Assembly: GCF_022539315.1 (NCBI RefSeq)
Contig: NC_066329.1
Span: 6,981,072 to 7,045,071, forward strand
Direction of reading: 5' to 3'
Source: Serinus canaria
Taxonomy: Eukaryota > Chordata > Aves > Passeriformes > Fringillidae
DNA: 64,000 bases
Below the pieces are notes generated by a model, which worked only from the letters and a program-made list of their open reading frames with translations, was not told the DNA's origin and made no database searches. Positions 35,301 through 46,279 of this stretch are shown here, in pieces. The translations under genes and the position numbers were made by a program. Numbering within the stretch: position 1 is the first letter of the stretch; each line of letters starts with the position of its first letter.

Positions 35301-38300
35301 CAGAGGGGTGTGATGCTTCTTTATTTTATTTATACAAATCTGATGGCCTCTACACAAAAAGTTGTCTAAAGACATCATGCCAAAATCACCACCCAGCAGA
35401 GAGGAACTTGAAGAGGAAGCTCCTGTTTTACTTATTGCATCTTACCACATCTGCATACCCAAGAATCCCATCCGTGTAAATTTCTGCTGCTCAGAGTATT
35501 GGTCATAGTCTGCCATTTGTCTTTGTAGTGCTCAGACATAAACCTTGTCCTTGTCACTACATGTGTCATGTCCAGTCCAAAAAACATGCCAAAAGATGTA
35601 AAAAAAAACCCCAAATCATCAGTATTTAGCTGCAAAATCCAAGCCAGTAAGCACTTACTTTTCTACATGAAGTTCACCTGTCTGTCTCTCTTTAAAAAGG
35701 ATCTGTTGTATTACTGAAAAAGATAGTGAGTGATCATGTATAAGCGTGACTTGCATTTGGAATTCCTTGTAGAAGGAAACAATACCAGCAGCTTGCTTTT
35801 GTTTGTTTACATCTCTGGATGCCACTCTTTATTTTTGCTGATTATATTTGCCGACTAATGGAGAAGCAGCTGTACTGAAAGGGGGCAATCTCTTAGTACT
35901 CTGTATGTGAATTTAATGTGTTAAATTCTGCATAGAGGCTGCAGATACCCATGGAGTTGATGAAACATCACTGTACAGTGTTTCATGGTACACTGCATAA
36001 TAATAGGTAGGCAGCAGCACTTGGGTTTGGCTTCAGGGAAGTGTGGCTGAAAGCACAACCACTGTACTCACTGTGTACCTTGCTTCAGGTAAAGGGAAGG
36101 GGATTAGGTGTTCAAGCAGAGCAGTTACTGGTGTTTTGTTGCAAGTTGTGTATTAGTGCAGGTTAGGGATTAGTAAAATCATCAAGTGATAGAATAAAAT
36201 GGTGTTTTGTTTTATTTCCTTTTCTGGTTTGCACTAACATTTTGCATTTAATCTAATTTAATGTAGTAATAGGAGAACTTAAAATTACTTCTGTTAGTCC
36301 AAAACAGCATCTTTAACCTTCTGCTCCAAGTCTTAAGAGAATAATTACAGCTTGTTTACAAGAGTGGAAATAGAGAACTTAATGCTTGTTCAGTGGTGAA
36401 GCAGAGAGAGTAACTTGGCTATGTTTCTCAGATCTGGAAGATTTTAGACGCTACCTGGAGAAGCGTTTTGACTTTGAACAAGTGACTGTGAAGAAGTTCC
36501 GGACCTGGGCCGAGCGGCGCCAGTTCAACCGGGAGATGAAGCGCAAGCAGGCCGAGTCCGAGCGGCCCATCCTGCCGGCCAACCAGAAACTCATCACCCT
36601 GTCTGTGCAGGATGCACCTATAAAGAAAGGTGAGCTGGTCTAGCTCCAGTTCAGACAGGCTGTGTTGAAGACTAATTGCAGCTCTAAGCTTGACTGAAAA
36701 GAAAAAAAATCCTGTAAGAAGTCTCCTTAATTCCTGATCCAGTATTCTGCATTCTTTGACCCATCGTATATTACATAGGAAAGGAAAAATATTGTCATAA
36801 TATACTTCCTATTCAAAGACTAATTTCTAAACAAAAATATTTTTAAGGTTACAGTCCTGGTAAGTAATGGCTACCTCCAGTTCAGCTCTTGTTACTGCTG
36901 AGTGTTGCTCAGTATTGATTTCTTTGTAACAGAAATTATCTTTCAGAGGCTGGAACTAATGAGTTTCTTCCCTTCTTCCTGTCTTTTTTGCAGAGTTCGT
37001 CATTAATCCCAATGGGAAGTCTGAAGTTTGCATCTTGCATGAATATATGCAACGAGTCCTAAAGGTTCGCCCTGTTTACAATTTCTTTGAATGTGGTAAG
37101 TCTGTTTCCTTAAACAGTTCTGTCCTGGTCTTGATGCTTAATCAAGAATCTAAAGATGTTGCGTATATGAAAAATAGAACTGGAATCAGGTTAAAATTGG
37201 GGTTTTTTTTTGAGGGTACCTTATAATTATTCAGAATTATGCTATTCCTGTATTGCAGTATATAATACAACTGAAATTTCTATATCAGAGTGTGTAGCTC
37301 TTGTATTCACACCATAATGCAAAAAATTTGGAATTAGTGTTTGAGTTCTGGCAGATTACCAGTGGTCTCTTAAAATATTTTAAGTTCTTTATTTGGATGA
37401 ATGAAGTATATGGTGCTAAGTCTGTTAATGGAAAACTCTGTTAGTTAAACAGTTTTTCAGTCTTCGTGAAGAATAAACCAATTTTATCCCTCTTGAAGCT
37501 GAAATGAAGAAAACAAATCTTGACAGTGGTGATATTTCATGTATGTCAGGAGTTCCAAAAAGCTTTCTTTACTTTCCTCCTCCATTTCCAGAGAACCCAA
37601 GTGAACCTTTTGGAGCCTCAGTGATTATTGATGGAGTAACCTATGGGGCAGGAACTGCCAGCAGCAAAAAACTTGCCAAGAATAAAGCTGGTAACTTATT
37701 TTTCTTTCTCAGTACCAACTGCTGAATTGTTTCTGTTTGCTTTTTGTACCGCTCTGGGGTTCCAAGGACCATAGTGATTCAGTATTTGGGTTTGGCTGTA
37801 AGAACCAGGGGGTGATTATAACTGTATAATTTTTGGTCTTAAAGGCTCTATGTTACTTCTAAAATGAGACTAGAATATTTTTCCTTTTGTAGGCACTTTA
37901 AAAAAGTAGTTCCTTCTTATTTTAATTAGTTATCAAGCTGAACTTTTAGAACTTCTTTTTCCCTTGAAAAGTGTAAGTGAATAAATTTCTTACCAGAAGA
38001 AAATGCCTGACAATTTTTAGATGAGATGTTTTTGTTTAAAATAAATCTAATCAAGATGCTTAATCACTTTCTGCAGCTCGAGCTACACTGGAAATCCTTA
38101 TTCCTGACTTTGTTAAACAGACCTCTGAGGAGAAGCCCAAAGACAGTCAAGAACTTGAGGTACTGAGCTCATGCTTCCTGGCTGGCATCATTTGAGTTTG
38201 TTTTTAAACATTGCACATTTAATATCAGAAAGGTTACTGAAAATTAGTGGGATTGTTTTCTCAGTCAAATGGAAGTGTAAAATGCTCCATTTAGAGCAAG

Positions 38301-41038
38301 ACTTAAGGCAAAGAGAATACTTTTTTTCCTATTGGAATAGATCAGAAAATTCAGTCTGATGCAGAGAACTGGGTCTTTATTGACCAACAGGTCACTGAAC
38401 ACCTGAGATGTTCCAAGGCACCAGGCTGCCTGTACTGCCCTGCCTTCCAGAGTCCTCTGGTTGATGCCAGGAAATGTTCAGAGCTAGGTGCTGTTTGGTT
38501 CTGTGTGATCATCCTAGGACACCACTTAAGAAGTATAAGTGCTCAGGCTTCTGAGATGTTTTTATTTTACCATACAATCAAATCCCATAGTTTGGGCAGT
38601 GACATTTGAGATAATCAAAGGAAAAATTCTTTAGGAGGAGAGTTGTGCTATTTTCTCAGGTACTAGGAGAATTAAATAGCTCCTTGGTCAGTGATACCAT
38701 CAGTAAGGGGTAAAGGAAAAATCAGTGATCAGCCTGAAAGGAATGTTTTCTAAAATGAAGTAATAGACAGGAGTTGTTTGTACCCTTGCTTTAACTTAGA
38801 ACTGTATTGTATGCCCTGCACTGCTGAAATGGTCATTAAGGAAATCCAGACAATCTTTTCTATTATTTTAAAATAAAATACCAAATGTGCTAATAGCTCT
38901 TCTGTTCTGTTTTAGTAAACCATAGCGTTTTGGTAAATAGAGTTTCATAATTTGCTAAAATAACTTTGTCCTGAGGGAGAAATGATGATAAAGAATTTAT
39001 AAGATTGTCATTTTTATGTACATATTGAATAATGTAAAATTGGAGTTGAAATTCCTCTCTGCAAATGTTTGATTAGGTGTGACAGTTTTAATGGTGTTGC
39101 TTTTAACCCATTATGGATTTGAAAACACATTTTAAAGTACTAAGCACAGAGCAACAGCACTGGTTTAACGTAGCAAAGGAGAAATTAGGTTTAAGGACAA
39201 TATTGGGGTTTTACTTGCACAAAGCACAGTAACCCTTTTCAATTCCTTTGCAGTATTTTAACCATATCAGTATTGAGGACTCACGGGTATATGAACTCAC
39301 CAGTAAAGCTGGACTCTTGTCTCCATATCAGATTCTCCATGAGTGCCTTAAAAGGTAAGGCTGCAGCATGGGCACCTGTGTGTGGTGTGAGGTATTGGCT
39401 CAGGACCCATTGCTGGTGGTGGTCAGTGACCCTGCCTGAGCTACTGAGCTCCCTGGGCCGGAGACACCTGGGGGGGGGGGGGCTGACCTGGGTAATGCTG
39501 AGTCCTCATTAATTCATGTGAGCTGTTTGTGCCTCTTTGGAGATGAAGATGTAGTTGGTGGACAAATGTATTTTGTTTTCTCTCATACTGGGTTGCTTTT
39601 CCATTTAACTCAAGTTGCTGATATAAAAAAATCTGTTAATTTTTGTATTGACATTTATTATTAATAGATCTAATTTCATTGCAATGACTGTCCAAGATGA
39701 TAACTGCAACCATTTCACTTGTGGTTTTACTTAGTATGTGATCTTGATTGTGTTTGTGCTTAAGAAACCACGGAATGGGTGATACATCCATAAAGTTTGA
39801 AGTGATTCCTGGGAAAAATCAGAAGAGTGAATATGTCATGACTTGTGGCAAGCACACAGTGCGAGGCTGGTGTAAGTACAATCATTGGTGTGATGTGTGA
39901 ATCTCCTCTTCCTCTCTTCCTGTTCTCCTTTGCTGTCCATTCTGAGGGTGCTTGTTCAGCCACCAAGCCTGTTGTGTGCCTTCGTGCTCTTCTCTGGTAT
40001 CTCAGTTTTGACTAACTCAAGTGAGTATTTGTTGCTATCATCACATAAGGAGCTGGTATTGATACACTTCCATGGTTATTTTTACAGGCAAAAACAAAAG
40101 AGTAGGGAAGCAATTGGCTTCTCAGAAAATCCTTCAGCTACTGCATCCACATGTGAAAAATTGGGGCTCTCTCTTGCGAATGTATGGCAGAGAGAATAGC
40201 AAGCTGGTTAAACAGGTGAGAAGGCCTTTGTGTGAGTATAACCTACCCTGTGGCTGGAGCTTTGCTTCTGGATTTGTAAATTTGGTTACAACAAAACTTG
40301 AAGGTGCCTGGATTTCACTGACAGTAATAATTGTGTTAATCTTGCATCTCCTATGTCAAAATTAAAGAACCTTTTTAACTAACTCATGGAAGTAATGTTC
40401 CTACTTAAGGAGGTAAACTAACTACAAGCTAACCTTTGCTCCACATTATTTTTTTTTTCCATAAAAAAAGTTGATCAGTTGTTGCTCTCGATTCTATTGA
40501 ATAGGAAACCTCTGATAGAAGTGTGATAGAACTTCAGCAGTATGCCAAAAAGAACAAGCCAAATCTGCACATCCTGAACAAGTTACAGGAAGAAATGAAA
40601 AAACTGGCACAGGAAAGAGTGAGTATATATTGTCATGTATTTACAAACTGCATGAATGTCATGGGTCATGTGTACCAATGATCCGGGGTTTTTTGCTTAT
40701 TTTACACAGTATTTGAAGTAAGGAGAGCTCTTCATAATTTGATTGGGGATCTGCTTCTGGGGAGATTGTCATGCTGACTTTTAAACTGGCTCATAACTTG
40801 ATTCTACCTGCTTCTGTACATTTATTTTTAACATTAGCCCTAGTTAGCCTCTTGCAATAACTGAAATGTTTGCTACAATGGTTCAGAATTTTAACTGTTT
40901 TATGATTCTGTTCTCCTTATGACTGTGTGGTGGGGGCTGTTTTGTATTTTTTAGGAGGAAACCCGAAAGAAACCCAAGATGACAATAGTGGAATCAGCTC
41001 AACCTGGTAGTGAACCTCTCTGTACTGTTGATGTTTAA
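31608..41038 (+). CDS. DGCR8: DGCR8, Microprocessor complex subunit (13 coding exons, 775 aa)
   Basis: Exons are 31608-32330, 32735-32897, 33803-33945, 34628-34910, 36432-36629, 36994-37095, 37592-37690, 38077-38159, 39254-39354, 39765-39871, 40088-40215, 40505-40618 and 40955-41038. They total 2328 nt (human protein 773 aa). The protein partners the RNase III Drosha in the nucleus and recognises primary microRNA stems. Visible parts: an acidic, variable N-terminus; a WW motif (about residues 305-335, Trp309 and Trp331) in the haem-binding dimerisation region; Pro353-Cys354, matching the human haem ligand Cys352; two double-stranded-RNA-binding domains (about 504-583 and 620-690); and a C-terminal helix (about 715-755) that contacts Drosha. 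The start ATG has A at -3. Two hairpins in exon 2 suggest self-regulation. All phases agree and no disruption is seen. Confidence 0.98.
31711..31776 (+). ncRNA. MIR1306: mir-1306-type hairpin inside the DGCR8 coding sequence
   Basis: The 3' arm at 31756-31773 reads acgttggctctggtggtg, identical to remembered human miR-1306-3p. The 5' arm at 31716-31737 differs from human miR-1306-5p at one base. The arms pair through cgtcca/tggacg and a C/T-rich arm against a G/T-rich arm. In mammals this is the second Drosha-cut stem of the DGCR8 mRNA. It overlaps codons about 35-56, so the RNA and the protein are constrained together. Confidence 0.9.
32735..32897 (+). CDS. DGCR8: DGCR8 exon 3 (residues 242-296)
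   Basis: The acceptor is tttcag|gat and the donor a|gtaagt. It encodes [15 protein letters not shown] and then [25 protein letters not shown], matching human. Confidence 0.96.
33803..33945 (+). CDS. DGCR8: DGCR8 exon 4, WW motif (residues 296-343)
   Basis: It encodes [20 protein letters not shown] and then a stretch ending [14 protein letters not shown]. The two Trp residues and the Pro of the WW fold are present. The acceptor is tttaaag|gt and the donor agg|gtgaga. Confidence 0.96.
34628..34910 (+). CDS. DGCR8: DGCR8 exon 5, haem-ligand Cys (residues 344-438)
   Basis: It encodes [20 protein letters not shown]; the IPC Cys is the axial haem ligand in human DGCR8. It continues into the acidic linker and [12 protein letters not shown]. 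The acceptor is tttgcag|aaa and the donor g|gtaagt. Confidence 0.96.
36432..36629 (+). CDS. DGCR8: DGCR8 exon 6 (residues 438-504)
   Basis: It encodes [20 protein letters not shown], then [20 protein letters not shown] and [16 protein letters not shown]. It is more GC-rich at the codon level than the surrounding introns. The acceptor is tctcag|at and the donor g|gtgagc. Confidence 0.96.
36994..37095 (+). CDS. DGCR8: DGCR8 exon 7, start of dsRBD1 (residues 504-538)
   Basis: It encodes [20 protein letters not shown] and then [13 protein letters not shown], the first helix and strand of dsRBD1. The acceptor is tttgcag|ag and the donor g|gtaagt. Confidence 0.96.
37592..37690 (+). CDS. DGCR8: DGCR8 exon 8, dsRBD1 (residues 538-571)
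   Basis: It encodes [20 protein letters not shown] and then [12 protein letters not shown]. The KKxxKNxA segment is the RNA-contacting end of a dsRBD. The acceptor is ttccag|ag and the donor g|gtaact. Confidence 0.96.
38077..38159 (+). CDS. DGCR8: DGCR8 exon 9 (residues 571-598)
   Basis: It encodes [20 protein letters not shown] and then PKDSQELE, the last helix of dsRBD1 and a linker. The acceptor is tctgcag|ct and the donor gag|gtactg. Confidence 0.95.
39254..39354 (+). CDS. DGCR8: DGCR8 exon 10, start of dsRBD2 (residues 599-632)
   Basis: It encodes [20 protein letters not shown] and then [13 protein letters not shown]. The acceptor is tttgcag|ta and the donor ag|gtaagg. Confidence 0.95.
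39470..39482. repeat. G13 homopolymer
   Basis: Thirteen G in a row in the DGCR8 intron after exon 10. Such runs are prone to length error in assemblies. Confidence 0.85.
39765..39871 (+). CDS. DGCR8: DGCR8 exon 11, dsRBD2 (residues 632-668)
   Basis: It encodes [20 protein letters not shown] and then [15 protein letters not shown]. The acceptor is tgcttaag|aa and the donor t|gtaagt. Confidence 0.95.
40088..40215 (+). CDS. DGCR8: DGCR8 exon 12, end of dsRBD2 (residues 668-710)
   Basis: It encodes [20 protein letters not shown] and then [20 protein letters not shown]. The acceptor is tttacag|gc and the donor cag|gtgaga. Confidence 0.95.
40505..40618 (+). CDS. DGCR8: DGCR8 exon 13, Drosha-binding helix (residues 711-748)
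   Basis: It encodes [20 protein letters not shown] and then [18 protein letters not shown]. The acceptor is gaatag|gaa and the donor aga|gtgagt. Confidence 0.95.
40955..41038 (+). CDS. DGCR8: DGCR8 exon 14 and stop (residues 749-775)
   Basis: It encodes [20 protein letters not shown] and then PLCTVDV, followed by TAA at 41036-41038. The human protein has the same last seven residues. Confidence 0.96.
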   Translation, partial: EETRKKPKMTIVESAQPGSEPLCTVDV

Positions 41039-44000
41039 TGAGAAAATGTGCAAATGGGGAGCAATAACACAAATGGAGGAACTAGATTTTCAACAACTAT
41101 TTAAAAATTGTTTGCTGCAGAATGCAAGATAACTTTTAAAATCCAAGCTGCTTCAGTTATGCATTGTTCGTTTTGCATCATCAGGGCAATATTACTTTTT
41201 CCTAGTTTCTTTTTCTTTTTTTTTTTCCTTGTTTAATACCTCTGAGATATGTACGTTTAAAGAATTGATCATCAAGATCTCTACTGGGGCAAATGGACAG
41301 AGGACAGGCATGTTCACACAGGATAAAACCAATCAAGCACTTTCTCCTGGAAAGCCATCCATGTTGTTTGGAATGGATGTATTTTAAGTATGAAATTCAG
41401 AATATCTATGTACAGGTTGAAGCTGATACTATATATATACACATTCATATATATGTATATGTAAAAGAAGTATATGTACATCTTCTTGTATGAACATGCC
41501 TAGAACTATTTTTGTGAAAAGTTTTGTTGCATTTCAGCACATAATAATATGCACTGATAAGACACTTTGGTGACAAATACAGGAAAGTGATGAGCAATGT
41601 TTCTAATGCCATAGGATTAGGCCAGTAATGCTGTTTCTTTTTGTCTTGTTTCTTGTCTCCTGCCAGGCCTAGTTATTTGAGATTAGAGGATGCAGATTTT
41701 GTTATTACTTGAAAAGAACAAGAATACCTGGTAGTGTTAAGAGTAACAGGTTGGAGATTCAAAATTACTGGGGTTTATTTTAAATGAAAGGAGCCTGTGT
41801 TAGTTTACAGATCAGTTGAACAGGGAAAATATGGCCCCGCTTACATGATGAAAATAAAAACTGTAATTTGAAAGGCTGTTTTCAAAGCTTGGAGCCAAAA
41901 TGCAGCTAATGATGGTCGATAGTCTGAAAATATTTTGCCAATGACTTTCCACTCCCTTTTCCCAGCAATAAAACAATTTCTCATTTGTTTGGTGTCAGAT
42001 TGCATCTGACTTGATCAGTTAAGTCTTAATTAATTTGCACCATAAAAGCAAAGACTTCAGAAAAAAAATCAACACAACCCTTAAGTCCGACTGCAGCAAT
42101 TTAGATTTTTTAACAAGTTTTTGTTTTTACTTTTTTAATTACATTTTTAGTTTTTTAAAGAAAGTGTGTAACTTCTGCAATGAAAATTAGATTGTAGATT
42201 TGGATTATGACATAGAGTAAATAAGTAGAATGAGACCATAACTGGTTATACTCATAAATAAGAAAATCACAAATATGCAACTACCCTAAAATACAATCCT
42301 GGCAAACAGGCAGTACTCACTGTGTCATCTGAGGCTTTATGAAGCCAAGCACAAAAGAGCTAGTTTGGCTGTGTGAAAGCACTGCTTTCCTGGGTTTCGT
42401 TCTTCACACAGGGTTCACTGGGTGACTGCAGGAACTCTTCTCTTGCAACCATTTTTTGGTTTGGTCTTAAAGAATAGAGAGAAAGCCAAGCTGGTGGCAG
42501 GGCTGCAGTGACTTATCCAGGAGCTGCACTGCTCCATTTTTACACTCCTTCTGCTCCTGTTTGGAAGGTCAGTTCTCTGTACCTGCTGCAGCTCCTGGTA
42601 CTTACATTGACAGAGTTCTGGGGGCTTGAGGGTTTTTTTCTTTTGTGTTTTTATTCTGATTTTGGTGTGGTTTTGTTTTTTAATTTACGATGTTACATAG
42701 AGAGTGCTGCATTATATTGAATTTAGTGCCTACTGGATTTTAAAAATGTTGGCATCAGTATTGTAAGACCTCCTTTTAACATCACACATTACTTTGGAAA
42801 TATGTGGATTTTAATTTACATTTCGAACTAATGTTCTCTGATGTGTTGCATATAATGTTAGAGGTTAAACAGGAGTCATGGAGTTTTACCTGTTTCTGTG
42901 TTTAAGTGATATGCTTGGAGGTCTCTGCAAATATGAATCCACCCATTTTTTATATTTATATTTAGCTTTTTAGTTCCATGAGTTGTAATCCTGTTACAAC
43001 AGGATACGGGTAGTTGGAAGACAATATATAAACTATTCTTTAAAGAAGTGGCCTGTCTGAAAAAAGGAAAAAAACCCACAAAAAAACACTGCCTCTGCTT
43101 TTTTTTTTTTGTATAGCTTTAATAAATCTCCATCTTTTGAAGGGTATATGATATTGGTGCAGTAGTGACAAGCAGTGATTGCTGTTTGTCTCTTTTCATT
43201 GTTTTTATTGGGACTTTTCTGTTTTCATAAAGACAGGGCTTTTATCTTCTATGCCTAAATGTATTACTCTTAGATAGGTTTTATTTCAGCTTGTGTTTTC
43301 AGCAGAAAAATCTGTACTTGGATGGCACTGTAAAAGACAAATCACCCTTGTAGGTCTTTATTTTTCTGAAATCAGAATGTCAATGCATTTGCAGGTCACC
43401 TGCAGAATATCCATAGATGCCTCACTTACCAATTTGTTTTCATTAATTTTAAGAGGATTGCTGTATTACCTCAGTCTGCCACTATCAGAATCACAAGGTG
43501 ACCATTGCCCTTAATTAAAACATCCAGAGATTTCATTGTGAACCAAAGCCTAGAACGTATATTATGCATTCTAAACAAAAACAAACATAAAAAGATGGTA
43601 TTAGACCTTGCTGCAGCCTTTAACTGGAGAGATGTCCAGAAAATAGCGCAATAACTGCTGGAACAAACAATGTAACTGCTGTTTATGTCATTGTGAAGTA
43701 TTCTTGTGTTTTAATGTTTACTATTGTAACAGTCCTGCATTTGCACATAAGCACGAGCTGCTGTGATAGAGGATAGACCATTGCATTAACTTCAGCTTCT
43801 GCATGAACACTTACAGTGTGATTCAAGATGTATCCTAAACTTGTCTTGTAACTCTTGTGTGTTTTCTAGGTAATCGGCTGTAAAGGTTTAGATCTGATTG
43901 TATGAATGCATAAAACTGCTGCTTTTGTCACTGATACTTGTTATTTATCCCTTCTATATCCAGGGGAAGATGGGTATTTTTATAGGGATGGAGTGTATTT

Positions 44001-44760
44001 TTAAGAACTGTTCCATCCTTTGGGGATTAGACAGATTTTGCTTTGCATATTATGTGCTTCTCGACAAAAGTGTGGTATATTGACTTTAAGGATTAAATTT
44101 GTGTGCATTCAAATCTTCACGGTACTGACGGAAAACTTACTGTGACTAGTCAGATGCTACCTACTGAAACACCAGTCATCAGCTTTTTTTAAACATATTT
44201 ATTAGACAAAACTGAATTAGTTGGGTACTCAGAACTTTGGAAAGACTATTATGCATAAACTTTACTGTTGTATGTAAACTTCCATTCTTCTGTGATGCTG
44301 TTAGGCTTTATACAGATAATATTTGTAACGTCCAAGTATTTAAAAGCATCATGATTATCTTATTCACTAAACTGTACTTTGGTTCTGGAGTGAAATTCAG
44401 GAAGTGATAGCCTCCTAACTTCGTGGGAAGAAATGTGAAGTGCAAGAAGCCATGCTGTTATTAACCAAATAAAATTATCGGTGACAGTATTTCAATGTGT
44501 ATCTGAGAACATGGGAATACAAAACAAAGTTCATCCTTATTGCCCCAGCAGGTACCAATGGTTGCTGTTTTGAGTTGTGTTGGGTGCAGTTGCTTGGTGC
44601 CAGTGCTAAATTGGTACAACTATAAAGCCTCATTTTCACTGAGCCTCTGCTTGCTTTTTTCTGCACAATCATGTAATCCTCTGTGTTCGGTCTTTGAGTA
44701 CTACATGTGTATTTTTCAGACAATTAGTTTCGAGCAATAAAGTTTGATATTATAAAATGT
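41039..44760 (+). other. DGCR8: DGCR8 3' UTR (about 3.7 kb)
   Basis: AT-rich, without convincing open frames, directly after the DGCR8 stop. AATAAA occurs at 43121-43126, 44468-44473 and 44736-44741. An AT-rich dinucleotide patch lies at about 41430-41462. The length is comparable with the long human DGCR8 3' UTR as I recall it. Confidence 0.6.
44736..44741 (+). terminator. DGCR8: Likely distal DGCR8 poly(A) signal
   Basis: AATAAA is followed by a TG-rich stretch (atgtgccagtgtgatc) about 15-30 nt later. AATAAA at 44468-44473 and 43121-43126 are alternatives. Confidence 0.6.
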
Positions 44761-45918
44761 GCCAGTGTGATCAGTATTATGATAGTGTAAGCATATATAG
44801 AGAAAGGAACTCTTGTTCTTCAAGTGCTCTAGGTATTTTTAAAGAGAAATTAGATCAGTGCAGCCTCATTGATTATGGAAATACTGAATTATGGTTTTGG
44901 TGAAGAATTGAACGTTTACATGGTTAAACACTTAGAATGAAATTCAGTTACCTTTTTTTGAATTGGGATTTGTATTTTTACTTAAACTGTGGCAAGATTG
45001 GAAATGCTACAACTCAAAGTGCTGGTTTTGGTACCTGTTGGGTGCAGGTACCAAACACAGGAAAGGTGTGGTATCAGCACAGCCGTGGGCTGTAGTATAA
45101 TTCTTTTGTTGGTGTTAGGCCATATTAAGTGTATATTAGAAGTTGAGATTTAAGGTGGTCACTCCTTCCAACAGTGTTGCTGTCTGGATCACAGTCCTTT
45201 AATGGTAGCTGCTGAGCCTCTGGCTACAGTGAGTCCTGACTGGAGAGCAGCTGGTGGAGCTCAGATGCACTGGCAGTGCAGTGTACTGGTACAGTTCAGT
45301 TCTGGCTGTCAGTTTTCAGTGGTGAGGGCCTGCCTTGAGCAAAGTCCTCTCAGCTTTAGCAGCAGGGTGTAGGAAACTTACAGCCTTTTGTTTTGTCAGT
45401 GATGCAACAGTCTGAGAGTAGGACTGACTTCAACTTGGAAAGTGCAGCATTTTTCTTAGACTGAGTTTACTTCCTAATATTTAGCAAGTAAATTATTTTT
45501 GAAAGGGTTAATCTTAACTTGCATACTGGAAAAACATGGCACAGTTTTGAAAGGGGGTGAGAGCATGATGAAGTACTGACAGGTAAGGCCAGGTCCCTGT
45601 AGCAAGATGATCTGCTCTGGAAATTACGGGTGTCTGTATTCAAATATATGTATGTATCTAGGCAGGAAGAGAAAAGCAGGATTTGGGCTAATTGGATGTA
45701 ACATCCTTTCCCTGGAAGTGTTCAAGACCAGGCTGGATGGGGCTCCAACAACCTGGTTGAGTGGAAGGTGTCCCTGCTCATGGCAGAGGGGTGGTTATGA
45801 GATGGTCATTAACGTCCCTTACAACACCAACCCTTCTGGGAATCGATGATAATGAAACAATTCAAATTAGGATGATGAAATAAGCTGGAAGCCTTGCAAT
45901 TACTCTGTTGTACAGAGA
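44761..45918. other. Convergent DGCR8-TRMT2A intergenic gap
   Basis: About 1.2 kb between the ends of two converging genes. The only recognised content is the CR1 tail at 45706-45850. Confidence 0.65.
45706..45850 (+). mobile_element. CR1 LINE 3'-end fragment
   Basis: The sense-strand CR1 tail is recognisable: 'ccctggaagtgttcaagacc', 'aggctggatggggctcc', 'caacctggttgagtggaagg', 'tgtccctgctcatggcag', ending in a degenerate form of the usual ATTCTATG-type end near 45850. It is 5'-truncated and non-coding, and inserted in the gap between converging genes. Confidence 0.9.
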
Positions 45919-45924
45919 TTTATT
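45919..45924 (-). terminator. TRMT2A: TRMT2A poly(A) signal
   Basis: AATAAA on the minus strand (TTTATT here) lies 70 nt past the TRMT2A stop, implying a 3' UTR of only about 90-100 nt. Confidence 0.75.
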
Positions 45925-45993
45925 ACCTGGATGTTACAGAAGTGATCTTACTGATGCAGATGAAAAGCAAAAGTTTCTACGAAGTCTCAGGAG

Positions 45994-46279
45994 TTAAGGT
46001 GAGCCCCCTCCTGGACTGCAGTCCCCATGGCCAGCAGCTGCCTGGCTCCCCTCGCTGGCTGCTGGGCTGATGCCATCTGTGCCCTCGGTGCCACAGGCTG
46101 CTGCTGGGATCTCTCTGGCAGCAGGTGCTGCTGCTGCAGAGCTGCCATTGGGGTATTCCACCCTCTCAAAGAAGATCAGTAACTCACAGTGCCTGGTCTG
46201 AGGGAACAGATCCACAGCCATGGCTCTCACGGGCCGGAACGAGGCTCCTTTCACCCTGTTGGAAGGGGCCCGGCACAGG
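45994..46279 (-). CDS. TRMT2A: TRMT2A exon 11 and stop (residues 543-637)
   Basis: It encodes [20 protein letters not shown], then [20 protein letters not shown], then an Ala/Gly/Ser-rich tail ending GGGSP and TAA. The Glu of HCE is the base that removes the C5 proton. The tail is open and in frame but of low complexity. Confidence 0.94.

Larger units (their letters stand above)
32331..40954 (+). other. DGCR8 introns between coding exons
   Basis: Introns range from about 300 to 1520 nt. Apart from a 13-base G run at 39470-39482 I see no repeat, RNA gene or extra exon in them. Confidence 0.65.

Noticed and set aside
36386..36431. Upstream in-frame ATG before DGCR8 exon 6 (frame opening at 36386)
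   Set aside because: The codons before 36432 are intronic. The acceptor tttctcag and phase agreement with the preceding exon show the real exon start.
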